Assembly: GCA_011033025.1 (NCBI GenBank)
Contig: WFMF01000272.1
Location: 172,077-236,076, forward strand
DNA length: 64,000 bases
DNA from: Beroe forskalii
Taxonomy: Eukaryota > Ctenophora > Nuda > Beroida > Beroidae
Direction of reading: 5' to 3'
The first letter of the stretch is position 1. Each line of letters starts with the position of its first letter. A program made the translations under genes and the position numbers. Of the stretch, positions 12,841-27,800 are shown piece after piece. Under the pieces are notes generated by a model. That model saw nothing but the letters and a program-made list of their open reading frames with translations, searched no databases and was not told the DNA's origin.

Positions 12841-15800
12841 GTGAGTTAATGAGGGCTGGAGAGTGCCATCGATGAAGATTCTTAGATATTGTGTTGAGAG
12901 TATCTTTTAAATCTGAAACTATCACTTTGTTACCATTTTCCACAAAAATATCTATCTAAGATTATTCGGGATTTGCAAGCGGAAGTTTCTAAACTGAAGG
13001 CAATCATCAAGGCTGAAGGACTCGAAGCCAAGATCGAATCTACGGTAAGAACACCCCATTTTCACCTGTGCTCATAGATTCATGATAATTTTAAGCATTC
13101 CACCTGCCCTCCACCTGTAGACACTAGACCCATAGTGATTTTTAAAAGCATTTGACTTTTTGTTACCCCAAAATTTATTATTTTACTCACATTTCAAAGT
13201 CTGTGTAGCTGTACACAGTACGTGTCTACCATTACGTGGGACATGATATTACATTGATTATGATATAATTAGCCCCCATGAAATGGGGGCAGAGCCATGT
13301 CTTTGATAGTGCAATTATTGCTATATGCATGCACCCTGGATATTAGAATTATTTGTATTATGTCTAATACTGGGTCTGCTATACTTTGGAATGCAGTTTA
13401 TTCCATAATAGCTATAGTACACGTGCACATAACTTTTATGAACTTATGAAGGATGAAGGTCTATAAATAGACCTTAATCCTTCGTTTAATGTTTTCTGTC
13501 GAATACGTTCCCTTTTAATATTCAGTTTTCAAGATATTGTGATTGTCAGGATGAGTAGTCTAGCAGATACATAAAATTCTATATCATATTTAATTTATCA
13601 ACTTTTTAGTCGCATCTTCTTTTATAAAAGCTTGAACGTCAAAGTATTGAAGCCAGCCTCCGCCCAAATCAAGTATTTTGGCTATATAGGGTGTGATTGG
13701 TAGTAACGTTATATCCAGTAACAATTTAAACGTACGTAGCACTCTTGGTAGTGACAGTCAATACCTCACAATCACTTTATTGAGATTTAGATTGCAAAGG
13801 GGGTGCTGAGTTAACAAAGTGTGCAAAAGCACAGTACAGAAAGTGCTTTACTAGCTTACTAGGATCAAGCCATGTCTCTATAGTTAGTACGTATAAGTGC
13901 CCAAATGGGCGTAGCCCGGACCGATATAGTCTAACATTATAAGCTATTTCTGGTTGCTGCCAATCGACATAATTTCAAGTAGCAGCAGTGTCGAACTCAA
14001 TCATCATAGTATCAAATGTAAAAGAGTCTTATACTCGTGAGCACTGAGATGAGCTTTAGGAACGTTGCTAAGCAAGTAATTGCAATATGATGTGCATATG
14101 ATCTGAAACTTGAAAGTATGAAGAACCACATTAGCACATTTTAGTTGTTTTGCAGAGTTTCTACTTGTTGCAACTTATGTAGTAACTTAGTAAGGTACAT
14201 TGTATATCAAATCGTACAAAATTCTGATTTTCAAATTTCATGGCATATTCCTGGTCCTAATCTAGTAATCTACTATTTATTTGAAGTTCTGACTTTCTGC
14301 ATTTAATTCTGTGACCTTTCGCAATCTTCATTGTGCTCCTGTAATGATTCTATCCTTGTGCCTCTTCACTCAAAATACAGCCTTTCCACACTGTAACGAA
14401 ATAGCAAACTTATTCGAATCCTACGTGTTTGACACAAAGAGCAATGGAGGAGCTACCAAGGAAGGCTACGAACGCTCAGGACCAGCTCCAAGCTTCGGAG
14501 AAGCTGATTGCAGAGATGAAGGAAACGTGGGAGCAGAAACTGGAGAAGACAGAGAAGATAAAGCAAGAGAGGTATTTTTAGAAGGTTTCACTTCTATGCC
14601 AACAACTGTAACAGCCAATGAAAGGAATCGAAGGATTCAAGGATTAAATGTACCTTAATAATTGTGCAATTTTAAATATCCTCTCCTTGACTCGGCAAAG
14701 TCAAGTCGTCAAATATTACAGTTACTGGAGGGGGCCGAGGTTTAGCGGTGATTTATGTCGACTGGGAAGGGGTGGGTGGGGTGGGGCTGTAGGAATATTC
14801 ATTCATTTGTGCAATGAATCTACTATTTCAAATGAATCCTTCGCCTGGCAACACCCTGATTTCAAACCTCTAGAACCCATTATCCACTTAGCATTATGTC
14901 ACTGGAAAGCGGAAAGCTTTCAGTGGAGCTATATTGCAGTAGCTAATGCATTCTCTGAGTTTCATAAATCCATTTAGATTAATCTATACTACTCAAACCG
15001 TACTCATATACTACTATGAAGACGTTTGGCAAATTGCCAATCGATATTCGAACCCATAGTGGTATGTTGTATTGAGAGTGAAAGTTGGGTGAAGTAATAT
15101 GCTAATCTAAGCCCCAGTTTGAGAAAAGGATTTTGCTAGAATACACCCCAACTAAATCTTTCACCCCCTCTCAGGGAGTCAGCGCTAGCAGAACTGGGGG
15201 TATCCATCCAGGGGGAAGGGGGTGGAGCCTGGGGGGTTTTCTCCCCCAAGAACACACCCCACCTCATCAACTTGTCCGAGGATCCGCTGATGAACGAGTG
15301 TCTCATGTACTGCATCAAAGAGGGGGAGACCAGGTGGGTTTGAATGGTGGAATGAATTTTCTGATTTGAATGCGTTTCTGAATTATTATTTTTTTCGAAG
15401 TCTTATCAAGGCTTACTATACACATACAGTTTCACTTTCTAAGTTTCTGAGACGTCTAAGTTTGCGATCTGCATGATGTTATGAGGCATATGTTTTAATT
15501 CTGGCTCATATTTCTAGGAACTTGCAATATAATACTGCCCAAGAGTCTCAGAAATCCATTGTCTGCCCTTTTTTAAACTTTTAAAACATCGAAACATGCA
15601 CAAAAACACAGAGCTATCTGATAATACCAGGGAAAAGGTATAGCCGTACACTGGAAATACCGTTAACAATTTAGCACTCCTGAACTGTTGACACTGTACA
15701 GACTCACACTAATTTTACTACACGTTAAACACTCTGAATAATAATATGTAGCCCACATACTGTTTATTGTATGCGTTGAAAATGCGTGTAAAACGTTGGG

Positions 15801-18800
15801 AATATTTCGAAAGAATCCCTTAAAATCTTTAAATGGGAGGAGTGGCCACGCTCAACTTTAACCTTTCTATTCCCTTTCTGTTCCCTTAAAGTCTTTTCCC
15901 CTTTTATGCCCCTGGCTGCCCCTGCTACGCACATTGTTTCGACTTTAATTCGAGCTTCCTCGATGGGTCTATATTGTTACCCATTTTGATATAGACTCAT
16001 TATCATTACAGTAACACGTCTTGTTGATGAGAATTGGTATAGCCCCAATCATTCCATAAATGGATCATGGAGTGTAGGAATATTTTGCAATTGGTAGTGC
16101 CCCAATAATCATTTGTTTGATTGGGTGGTTGTCATTGAAAATATCGGATATCTATCTGATCAGGTGCTCCACTCCATAAGTTTGCACTATACATATTTGT
16201 ATACTTTCTGCATTGTATTATTCTGATGAGAATTGAGATAACACTGTAAATAATGGTTAAAGCTGCGAACACAGACAACCCGCGGTTCTCAGTGGTGTCA
16301 TTATCAAGGTTAAGAACAGTGAACTGTGGTCACCCAAGCTGCCTTTATATCTTGCGTGATTTAAAATGTGAATCATAACCTCGTCTAACAGCCGCTCTGT
16401 AGGTTGAAATGTGGTTATATCACTAGTTATCAGAGGCCGACAAACACGAAGGATTTAATAATGGTGGAAATGGCGGAGAAATCTTTTCATATTTGAATGG
16501 TAATATGATTGAAATGGTATCGGTTGAACATCGCTCAAGCTAGATTTGTCTTTGAAGGCTAGCGCAAGCTCCACGACAAAGAATAATGGTCGATGAATGA
16601 CATAATCCATTAAACCAAAACTCAAATCTTCACAACACTAAGTTTTATAAAAAAAAACTCAAAAGTCTCATGATTCATTTTTACTGAAAAAGATCCTCTT
16701 ACAAGTAACAGAATACACACATTATAGTTCTTTAAATTTTAGCACTCGTGACGCGATGATTTCATCCATCATTAACATCCTTGTATTATGTTGACATAAA
16801 ATTTGCGGAAAAAACAAAAAGCCGGTGTGCATTTAATATTTTTATACCCCCCTCTATAGCTCACCAGTAGCGTCCAGCAATAGAAGCTTCAAAATATATG
16901 TGTATGCTAAATATCATAATTCCCCTGTAAATGTATACGTCTTTTGTTAGTGTGTATAATGCGTGTATTGAAATGTACGAAAGTGAAGTTGACATCTTTT
17001 CCACAGTTACCCAGGGCTATAGCATAAAATGTGTGTGTAGGGCGGTAAATGGGGTAATGAAAGATGACTTTATGTATGTAGGACGTTTTGGTTGTTGACT
17101 GCGCCAATATAATAGTAATGTGTATGACTGTATGGTTGGTAGTGCGGAAAGCGTAAATGTGATGAATTTACTAATCTAGTTAAGTATTGAGGGCGTCGAA
17201 TTGCCGGGCGGTTTTCGTGCGTACTGCGTAACAGTTGCGTACGTAACAGTTTCCATTGCAGCCCACTAACCTTAGTATGAACTAAGAACTTACGAATTCT
17301 GCAGTACCAAGTATCCTGATTCCCTAAAAGCTGCATACAGCATACAGCTGCACAAAGCTTGCAGATCTGATACTCTGATGGAATAATCATCCCATGAACT
17401 TTGTGTATACGGATTTTATTCCCTAAAACGGCAATAATATACGCTCTCTCTGTCCTCTGAGCCTAAATGCAAATCCAGTTTGCTTGGGCACCTATTGGGC
17501 ACCTATTGTAAATCCTCCCCTTTGGCCCTTTGGGAGAGGTGGACTGATGCTTTCAAAAGAAAGAGAATAAAAACAGAAGGACACGACGACAGAAAGTCAC
17601 CAGCAAACACTAGAGCCCACAACAATCATCCCAAAACAAGAATGTGTTATGTAGGAGCTGTTTGGAGGAAGATAAGGCAAGTAGTTTCCATCGAGGGCAA
17701 GGTGCCAAGATATTTACTGTGTTAGTGTGTTATCTTGAAGGCTTTGAACCTTTGCACATCACTGTAGTTTTATACTGAGAAATAAATGATATGAGCTGTC
17801 CCTCCTGTACTTATCATGTGACAGGTAGAAATTATTTAATCACAGAAGCGATTAGAAATACAGTGCAGAAGAGTGTACATAAGACAGGCTTTTACCACAT
17901 GCAGACAATTCTTGGCATTAAATTCTACAGTGGTGTCAACTTCTTCAACCTTGAAGTTCACTTCTAAAATTGGATTGTACATGTCACCTAACTGACCCTA
18001 ATTCCCATGCTCCCGTCAAGTGTCCATGGAATTCAATGAGTTAGGATTTAATGTCCAGGGGTCGGGCAGAGTAGCAGATCGATGTTACGAAATCACAGAC
18101 TTGTAAAATGTAAATTATAAGTGTAGGTGTGTATTAAACCGCTGAGAATCAAGTGTCAAGTGCCGCGATCACTTGAAATTTGTCACCTGGTGACAAATCG
18201 TCCTGACTACTTTGTCAAATGATAGGTATAAGTGTTGTGAGAGGAGCTTTGATCGAGGGCAGACCGTCAAGTGTGAACTGTCCCTTGGTGGAATTAGCAG
18301 TGTACACCTCGGAGCCTGTGATAGATTTCATTTCCGCCAGCATTAAAATGCTCGATATCTCATCTGAACTCAATTCACATTTAACTTTTAAGACTATGAA
18401 GTACTATATGCGACAGTCCAATTGGTCTCATGATGTAACATTTATTAGCACTTTATGTTCCTAAACCTGACACACATCTATCCGTAGAGTTGGGGGTGGT
18501 ACGGAAGACATGAAGCCGGACATCCTGTTGAGTGGTCCCTCCATCCTGCCTCACCACTGCACCTTCAACCACGCAAACAACCAGGTGAGGAACTGCTTCT
18601 TGTAGATCTTTCAAGTTTCTTATAATTATCTATGACAACATGACTCCTAAGTCAAGTCTTTAACTCTTGATTCTTTCCTCACTAAAACTCCATTTATCTC
18701 TTTCTACGTTTTTGTATGTTACTCAAACCCCTTTCTTTGAAGCATCATCCCTCCATTTTTTCACATTTCACGGATTTGTCTTACCCATATTTCCCCTCTC

Positions 18801-21800
18801 AGGTGGAGCTGAGTCCGATGCCAAATGCCCGGATATTCGTGAACGGTGAAGCTGTGAACATCCCCCGGTACCTGGGCACCGGGAACAGGATCGTGCTGGG
18901 TACCTCCCACGTCTTCAGGTACATTTATGTACAATAAACTCTAAACAATGTACAGCGTACACTGTGTCATGTCAGTGTAAAATGCTCGTATTTCACATGT
19001 TCTACTTTATACCTAGGCACTCCTACAGCTTAACAGGTTGTAAACATGTGAGTTAATCAGATATATTTGAGTATTTGGTTTGTAGGTACCATTCTACTTT
19101 CCGTTTTGTTGGTACGACAGCTTTCTCTATTTTAGTGAGCACATTTAATGAACATGTTTACTATTTACATCACTGATGTAAACCATTATACGAGTCCCCA
19201 GAGAATTGATGAAAATGTGGATTGAGCTCGAAGTATAATGGAAAAATGTACCAATAAATAATGTGGTTAATGGTCATACAGTAAAATGGGTAGTTTTGTC
19301 TGTCGCGCTGTCTCGAATTTATCGACTATTTTTAGGCTCAACAAATCAAACCCATCCCGTGAGTTACCAAGAAATGGTCATAATATCCGGGATTTCTGAA
19401 AATATACCCCGTCAATTAGTGGGGGTAGGTATAACAAGTAAAAGGCTATTGATTGAGGTTCACAAACTTTAGATTGTGCATTGGCGACTTAAACATGTTT
19501 TATGAGCTCAACTATCATCTTCCCTCAATTTTCCTATATAGTGTAAAGATTAAAATAAAGTAACTACTGAATAATTTAATAATTTAATACGTAACTAATT
19601 AAGTAAAAGTATAATGTTTACATACAGTATGTTTCCTGAAATCCCTCATAATAACAGCTTGCCCGGGATTTCCACCCGACGGAAATCCTTAGGAATCCCT
19701 CTTGATAGAGGTCTCCTTCGAAAAATAGATGATCTGATATCTACAATTTCCAATGTTGAGCTATGATAATGACGTCACTAAAAACGCCTATTATTTTGGA
19801 TTGCAACTTCCCCACAGGTCTATTTTTAACAGCTGACCAGTCTGTAATTCGTACCATAATATTAAACTGAGTAAAGCTCTCAGTAATAATACCTACACAT
19901 CATGTGTTATACACGAAGTGATTTACATATTGCACGTGCCCGACTCTCTGGATCAGAGGGAGATTGAAATGTATTCTAATTCTGATATTACATGCCCGGT
20001 TATTATAATGATAATTCATTGAATACCTGTACTGATTATGTACTAACCGATTGTCCACTTGGCTCCTTTCATTATCGATTATGTGACTACTGACTGTTGC
20101 TGAGGGGCTCAACAGTATTCAATCAGAATTCATATGTTATGATTTTATTGCTAATTGTCAACAAATAAAGCTTTGCAGATCAGCTGTTCTCTCCATAATG
20201 GAGTTGCCAAGAGGACATGAATAAATTAGGCAAATGCAAAATGGGATTGAAATTACCCACGTTTGTCAGTCCCTTCCGATGGAACGGGACTTCTTGGAAC
20301 GGAATCTATGACAGATATGTCTGCCAACACAGTCATTAAAAATTTTTAATCTTATTCCTAGACCCTCGCAAATTTAGCCCTTTTCTCAATTTCAGGTATA
20401 ACAACCCGATGGAAGCTGTTAAGTTGCGGGAAAAGAGAACGAGCATGCTACTAGACGTGATGAACGACAAACCTCACAACATCGAAACAGGTAGGAAGTC
20501 AGTGGGTACTGAGCTAGAAAATTTAGTTGAATAGACTTGGAACCACAACTCTCATTTTCTTGCAGATTCATTTGTGGCTCATAGATTAATTTGATTTGAT
20601 TTGATCATTTGAAATCAAGTCTTGTACCTTGGTTTGATTAATTCAAATAGGCAAGTCATCAGACATCTGAACTCCCAAGATTATCTCAGGAGTAAGACAT
20701 AATATGACTTTTATCCGCTTATTATTACTCACTCGTGCCATCTCTAGTTTTACAATTTTACAGTGTCATGGTGTATGATTATACTGATTACATATAACAT
20801 GACAATCAACACTGAAAACAACATGCACTCATAATCACAAATATAACATATATCCACAATGTCTTCTTTGTTTGTTGATGTGCTGCTCCAAATCACAATT
20901 TATTAGAAGCTAACAATTAATATCAAAAGCGATTTCTTTTGACGTCATTATGATGTTTTAAGGTAGTGAATTGATGACGATGCCACGCTTTGTGTTTTCG
21001 CGCGAGTCATGTAATATCATCATATAATTGTGGAAATTAGAGCGTGCTCGCGTTTGCAGCGCAACACTGTTTTCAAAACACACAGCTGATTTACAATCAC
21101 TATTGATCATGTGCTTGACAGAGCGGGGTGGTCAGGCATAATTTATTAGAATATAATCAATCAGTATAATACACAGTTTATATTTAAAATTTTAGTTGAG
21201 TAATAATAATAATATTATGTTTCATGATCCTATCATTTCTAAAATCAGCTATGTTCAACGGAAAGTTAAACCATTTCTAAATCTTACATGATGAAATCAC
21301 TGGTTTTTCGGTAGGTATTTTGATCTTTCTTGTCATTGACTGGTTGGATACCGAACTAAACCGCGCAAAACCCACTGAAGACAGAGAAGCTCCTACGTTT
21401 AAACGGAATCACTGAAACAAACATAAAATATACCGAGATTATATCGGTTGCTAGTTATTGGCATCGTGCCAAGAGAATTTTGACGTTTTGATACGCTGAA
21501 GTTTGCAGTTAGATGGTTCTTCATGTCTTGCCATAATGATCATGGTAAAATTGGGATGCATTTCACTGAAAAACAGAGCAGTGAGCCATGTTATTAAGCA
21601 GTGAGCCGTGATTTGGTGAGATAAACTTTCAGCACATCACTCTAAATTATCAACATGTTTATTAATGTTAACATAATTATTCGCATGATTAAGGAATTAG
21701 CGCATGATTAACACTCAATTTGCATAACAAACCCACCTTTGATGATCTACACAAGAGAACTTTTACGTCACATAATACCCGTATAGTTAAAGCTTTATCA

Positions 21801-24800
21801 TATTATGATAATAATCAGCATTCAACGCACACGACGGCTTTATATATTCATATTCGTAAACGGTGAAACACCACGCAAATTGGAGCTGATAAACAAGCTA
21901 TATATTCACCCCGAGCCAGCTCTCTGCAGTCGAGAGTGACGTCATTATCATGCGTTAAAATGGTGAATTGATGACGTCACACAGGGTATATTGGTGTTCG
22001 TGTGACCAATTCGCTGCATAATAGGTACGTATATTTATCGATATATAGCGGCTGCGAGACTCCTGTTATACCCCTTCATAATTCCTGTGTACACCTAATA
22101 GCTGCTGCCGTGCGACTTCACATAACTCAGTGATAGCACCACGGTCTGCTGTGAGGGAGATCTCAGGAGTATGAGATATAATATAGCCAGGATTTATAGA
22201 TTGTACATTCTACACTATGTTTCAGCTTGGAACATATTGGAACAATTCAGTCTATTGTTAAAAGCATTTCTATTCTTTATAATGCTCTGATCTATCCACT
22301 ATCTATCTATCTTTCCTATACAGAATACGCCTACACAGTACACAATACCTTAGCCGTGAGTATGCCCGAATTGCAAGGCGGGGAATCCTGGGTCTCGAGT
22401 CTGAAAACGTAACATCCAGAGACCATATCAGAATCCGTGTAGCCTGTAAACTGTACGGTGTACATTTGCAAACTCCATTCAACAAAGTACAATCTACAGA
22501 CATGCCTCAGTAGTCGTGAAACTTGATAACGTTACTTTTTCCTTTTTTCCACTGTCGACGGAGGGAAAGTAGTTAAGTGTCCGGAGTTGTAGACTATTGA
22601 GGCATGTCTGTAGAATATTAGGGTTTGCACAAAGTACACAATGCTGAATTACTGGGAAATTGTCTTTAAAGAAAGTAACGTTCATTGTTTAACTATTATA
22701 TTTCTGTCTTCGCCCAGTCAAGAGGATAAGCAGTTACTATCAGACTTGTACTAAGGCTGGACCCTGGCTGGACAAAGTATATCAGAGCTCAAAAACTCCA
22801 GAAATGACAACACTTCTAGCATCTGAATCGTGGGAAATGTATCAAATTAAACACATCATCATCAATTAGAAGTACTTTACCCTTGTTACGACATCTCACG
22901 TAAAACACCGTCTGGTTTAAAGTGTTGACGTAGTAGTCTCCTAACGTGTGTATAATAATACCTGGCGAATATACGAATATAACTGGTTAGTGATGCATTC
23001 AACAGCTCAACATGAACGTCATTTTCAGAGCTTCAAGTGGGGATTTGCTTACGTCAATGCACCTATTTGCGCGTAACAACGCCTTGCAACTTGCAGTGTA
23101 TAGTACTCTTGGAGGTATTTGTAACAAGATCGAATTATGAACCAAGACATTCAGGTTAATAATGTGTTGCGTAAATCAAATACACCGTACGTCAATCAAA
23201 TACACCAAAGTATTTTGCTGGAGCTTAAGAGCTTAGGAGAGTATTGGGACGGCACTCGGCAGTAGAAATACCATTCAGCACTGAAAGTAGAATATAATCC
23301 ACAGCATTAAAACGATTAAAGAACATTAAACATTACCTTTACTTCATAGGAACTATATTTTGAGATTAACGTGCATCTTTTAAAATTCAAGTGAGTTACG
23401 CCCTAAAATGCCATTCGTTCATATATTCATAGGATCCGATAGGAGCTAAATTTTGAGATCAACTATTATGAATTACGCCGTAATGCGTTCTTCCTTGGTG
23501 CTACAAACTACTTCCTTCCTGTTCTGACGTCAAATGACGGATTTGCACTAAGCACGGGTCAGAGACAAACCTAGCACCCCATACCTGCCGTTTTGGACAG
23601 GGTATTGGTGCGCGCGGCGTATCATGTTTCACACAACGTATCCCGATGTATCATGTATCCGAAGATAAATTTACAAATTATAAACTAGGAAGTATAATGA
23701 TATTAACCATTCATTTCCGGTATTACCTGTAGAATATATAAAGGGTATATTGTATTATTTTCTTGTATTGTATTTTAGTGCAATATGTGTATACAGTATA
23801 CAATGAAATGTATACTTTTGAGCTGTCAATGGTGTCAGCTCGGTGTAACATTTATAATTACAGGCAACCTGCCACAGTATAATACTAGTATTCTGAAGCC
23901 TGGAGAAAATCTATACTAGCTTGGTAAAGTAAGAAGGCTTTTGAAGTCATAGCGGTTCATGGAGGAATGATTGCTCAAAGCTGTTTTTTCACAGCTTTTA
24001 AATGGGCCTTAGCCGGAAGCATAATATTGCTGACACAAAGAAAGTGTTGTAAGGAAATGATGAAAACGACTGCAAGACGTCATTATACTATCACGAAAGT
24101 GGAGCATTTATCATCTATCACTTTAGCAACAATATTGTTTTGAAAAGACACCCAAAACAAATAACAACCACTACCAGTTATTGAGAAGAATGAAGAATAA
24201 AGGTGCCATTAGGTCAACGAAAGTGGATCACGTATATTGAACTTCACACAATGGTGCTGTCAAGCACCACCTACTAATTAAACTGCAAAATACACTTCAT
24301 CCCGGAAATTGGAGAAAAGCCATCACGATATAATCCATTACAAAAACAAGGTATAGGTACTCTAGGGGGAGGGGTAAACATAGCGGTTCATGGAGGAATA
24401 AGTTCTGCTCAAAGCTGTTCTTTCACAGCTTTTTAATGGCCCCTTGCCGGAAGCAAAGTATTGCTGACACAACGAAAATGTGGTCAGGAAATGATGAAAA
24501 CAGCTGCAAGAAAAAAAACCGCTGCCATTCATTATTAAACAATTAAACTGAAAAGAATAAAGAACAAATGTGTCATCAGTCATTAGCTCAACGAAAGTGG
24601 GTCGTATTCAACGAAAGTGGATCACATATTGAACGTCACACAATGGTTCTGTCAAGCACCACCCACTACCTACCAATTAAACTGTAAAATACACCTCATC
24701 CCGGTAATTGGAGAAAAGCCATCACGATATAATCTATTACAAAAACTAGGTAAATATACTCTAGGGTGGCTAGGAGGTAAACAACCCTTGGCGGCGGCCC

Positions 24801-27800
24801 TATTGTTTACGAGTACTTTTCTTCTCTCTCCCTCGCCCATACACACATATAAATAGATCTCTGCTCTGAAAATATACGATTTAGTGTCGACAATTTCCCA
24901 TCTTAACCCCTGATAATGACGTCACTCTCCCTCGTCTATTCTCCGCAAGCAACCCTAAACTGTGGAATAGGTTGAGTAATGCAGCAGCAGCTGTGGGTGA
25001 TATATATTGATAGTATTCCTTGTCCTCGCTACGGTTTGCTACCCTCCCGGATACGTGCTGTTAGGGACTAAGTCGGCTTTGTAGCGCTCTACAACCATCA
25101 AATGTCTTGGTGATGCATACCTGATGATCTTGTAATTTTCAATGTTATATTCTCTTCTTGGTTCAGCGAAGGAAAACGATTCGGCTTTGGAATTCTTCTA
25201 ATTCTTATTCAGTTACTCTTATTCAGGTATTGATTTTGGTAAGTGACAAAATAAAAGCTCTGTCAACTTGTCAATTCCCCCTTGTGGAAGTTTTGACTTT
25301 GGTTTCAATATATTTAAATCGCTGCCAAATTGTTGGGCTTTCATGATCTCTGATAGAATAAAAAGTATTAACGACTAAAGAGTACTAGCTTACGAGATAA
25401 GAGTAAGAGCGTTGTGTTTGGATTTTTGGTTGAAATAGTCTTCCACCAGGAAATAAAAATTAAAAGAGAGAAGTGTGAAGGTGACTATTACTGCATCAAT
25501 ACACAGAAGGTTAAAACTCACACCGTTTACACAAACACAGTTGAGATAGATTGGACTATTTTTCTAATATCAAGATTTATTACAGTCTGAGCTTGATTAA
25601 ATCTAATAAATTTTTAATTTTATAATGGCCACATTGAGTTCCATGTGATAACTGAAAAGTAAATTCTGTTTGAGTTAAACTCTTTCTGTAGACTTTTTTC
25701 AGAAATAGACTGTCACTACTCGCTATCTCACTGCTTCTGTCACCATGTCCGTGCACCATTTAATGATCATCTAAAAGAAGTTGGGGCTTTGCATAGGTGT
25801 GCTTATACTTTCTTACAAGTACTACGGATTCAACTCTCACACTTACCACAGAGAAAACAGCCAAACATAGTATAAATTGTCGTACGGCACTGTGATGATC
25901 ACACAGCTTCTCTTTCTCCTTGCAATAAGATGGAAAATGTGAAGATGTGAAGATCAGATGGAAGATGTGTTGTTAAGATGGACGATGTGAAGTGTTCAGT
26001 GCACGATGCAGTTGATTAATAAGACCACTCCCTCACGGTATTCTGACTTATTAACTTTGTAGACTTGTGTATTCGGAATGACCCCTGTAATTCACTTCAG
26101 TTAAGGAGTAAGGAACGAAGCATACCTCAAGATTGGCCCATACTAAGCTCTGCATTGTCCAGTGCAATGAGTGATTTGTGAATGGTGGTTGGTTCTGATG
26201 TCATTATCATAGGATAGAATGGTAAATTATTGACGGTTGTCATCTGTCATCTGCGACATGAACCTATTGTGCAGTGCATTGTATACAATGTATTTTCCTG
26301 AAATACTACTTAATTGCCTTGTATAGCTTACATCATTGCTATACGGCTGCTGGCTGCAGAGTGCAGTATAAGGCCAAATTAGATTATTTTGTGAAAAAGT
26401 TGAGAATGATGTGGCGAATGAAATTACCAATTTCTGTTGCCCGTCTCATCTAAGTTTGGGTCATCCATCGATAGATTTAAGACTCGTCTTCTTCTGGTCA
26501 GGTAATCGGAGTTCAATAAAAGAATAAATCTAGTTTTCGTTTTTAAAACGGGGACACTATCCTCACAATTGAGACATCCAGATCAGCATAGTTCTAGCTC
26601 TCCTTCAAACTCGTTTTAGAATACGCATCACACGCGCTTTGGAATTCATGGCTACTCAAAATTACCAATTACCTCTCTTAGTTACTCTAGAGATTGAAGC
26701 TCAAACGATATAACTGATAAAAGCGCAGAGTTGTAATCAGTAAACGACTCTAATTAATAATAATCATTAACTCATTTCCTCAGTTACCACTCTATAATAA
26801 GAGTACAGCATCAACCATCATACTTCTGACCCTCCCCTATTTTAGGTCCCCTAGCTCATTAACCAATTCATCACTTCCCCACACCTGCCTTCCCAAGCTG
26901 TCCCTCGTAACTCATTAATCAACCCTCCACCACACACCTCAAGTCCCCATTACCATATATTAAGCTCTATAACTCACACCAATTCCCTAGAACTCCCCCA
27001 CACTCACCCAAGAACCCAGGAGGACTCATAACACAATAATTACCCCCTTGTAAGGTCTGTCGTACTTATATTTATCAGTATAGACACTATTGTCTAACAT
27101 TACCTACTTGACTGCTGATCTCTGGATCATGCTCGAAGATGGGGTGCTGTATGGAAATAGTAACCAGTCAAACGTCATCAATTCTTCATTCAAATTTATG
27201 ATGATTTCGTCACTCTTTAGGGTTTTATTTTCTGCTCCTGGCTCGTATATAATTACTTCTTATTATAGTAATAGATTACAACACTCGCTCCTTGATTACT
27301 ATAATGAGACTCGTCCGAAGCATCCTACAGAGTCTATGTCACATCCCAAATCAGCCCCGCGGTTAAAGTGCAGACTTCATAATTTTCGTGGGTAATTCTG
27401 GGCAATTGGAAGTGGAAACGGACGTTGTATCATATTCCTATGTTGACACAAACTAAGATCCTTCTTTGAAACTTATTCAGTATTTCACACTCTTGATAGA
27501 AATATCAGTCGTCCCGAATAAAACTGTATCATGAATTTTAACCTCCCATAGCAGCATTTTATATTAAGAGATCTTGTGCATCCTTATCAGAACATTTAAT
27601 GTGTGTATCTCCAACGATCAACATGATAGCTGGTCCCCTCTGAAGATCATTTCATAATGAGGCCTCATAACATTATATAATGAGGATGTGTTAACAGTAA
27701 TTGATAACGATACGGCACATGGTCTCAGGGGAATACAGCAGCAGCGTGTGTCTCACTGTGTACACTATTTTAGTAAGGTCTGTATGTCTCTCTGTACACT

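Noticed and set aside
14311..14658. 115-codon frame overlapping kinesin exon 9
   Set aside because: It is in a different frame from the conserved [15 protein letters not shown] helix and has no recognisable family.
17480..17725. 81-codon basic frame in intron 10 as a transposon ORF remnant
   Set aside because: It has no recognisable retroviral, reverse transcriptase or transposase motif, so support is insufficient.
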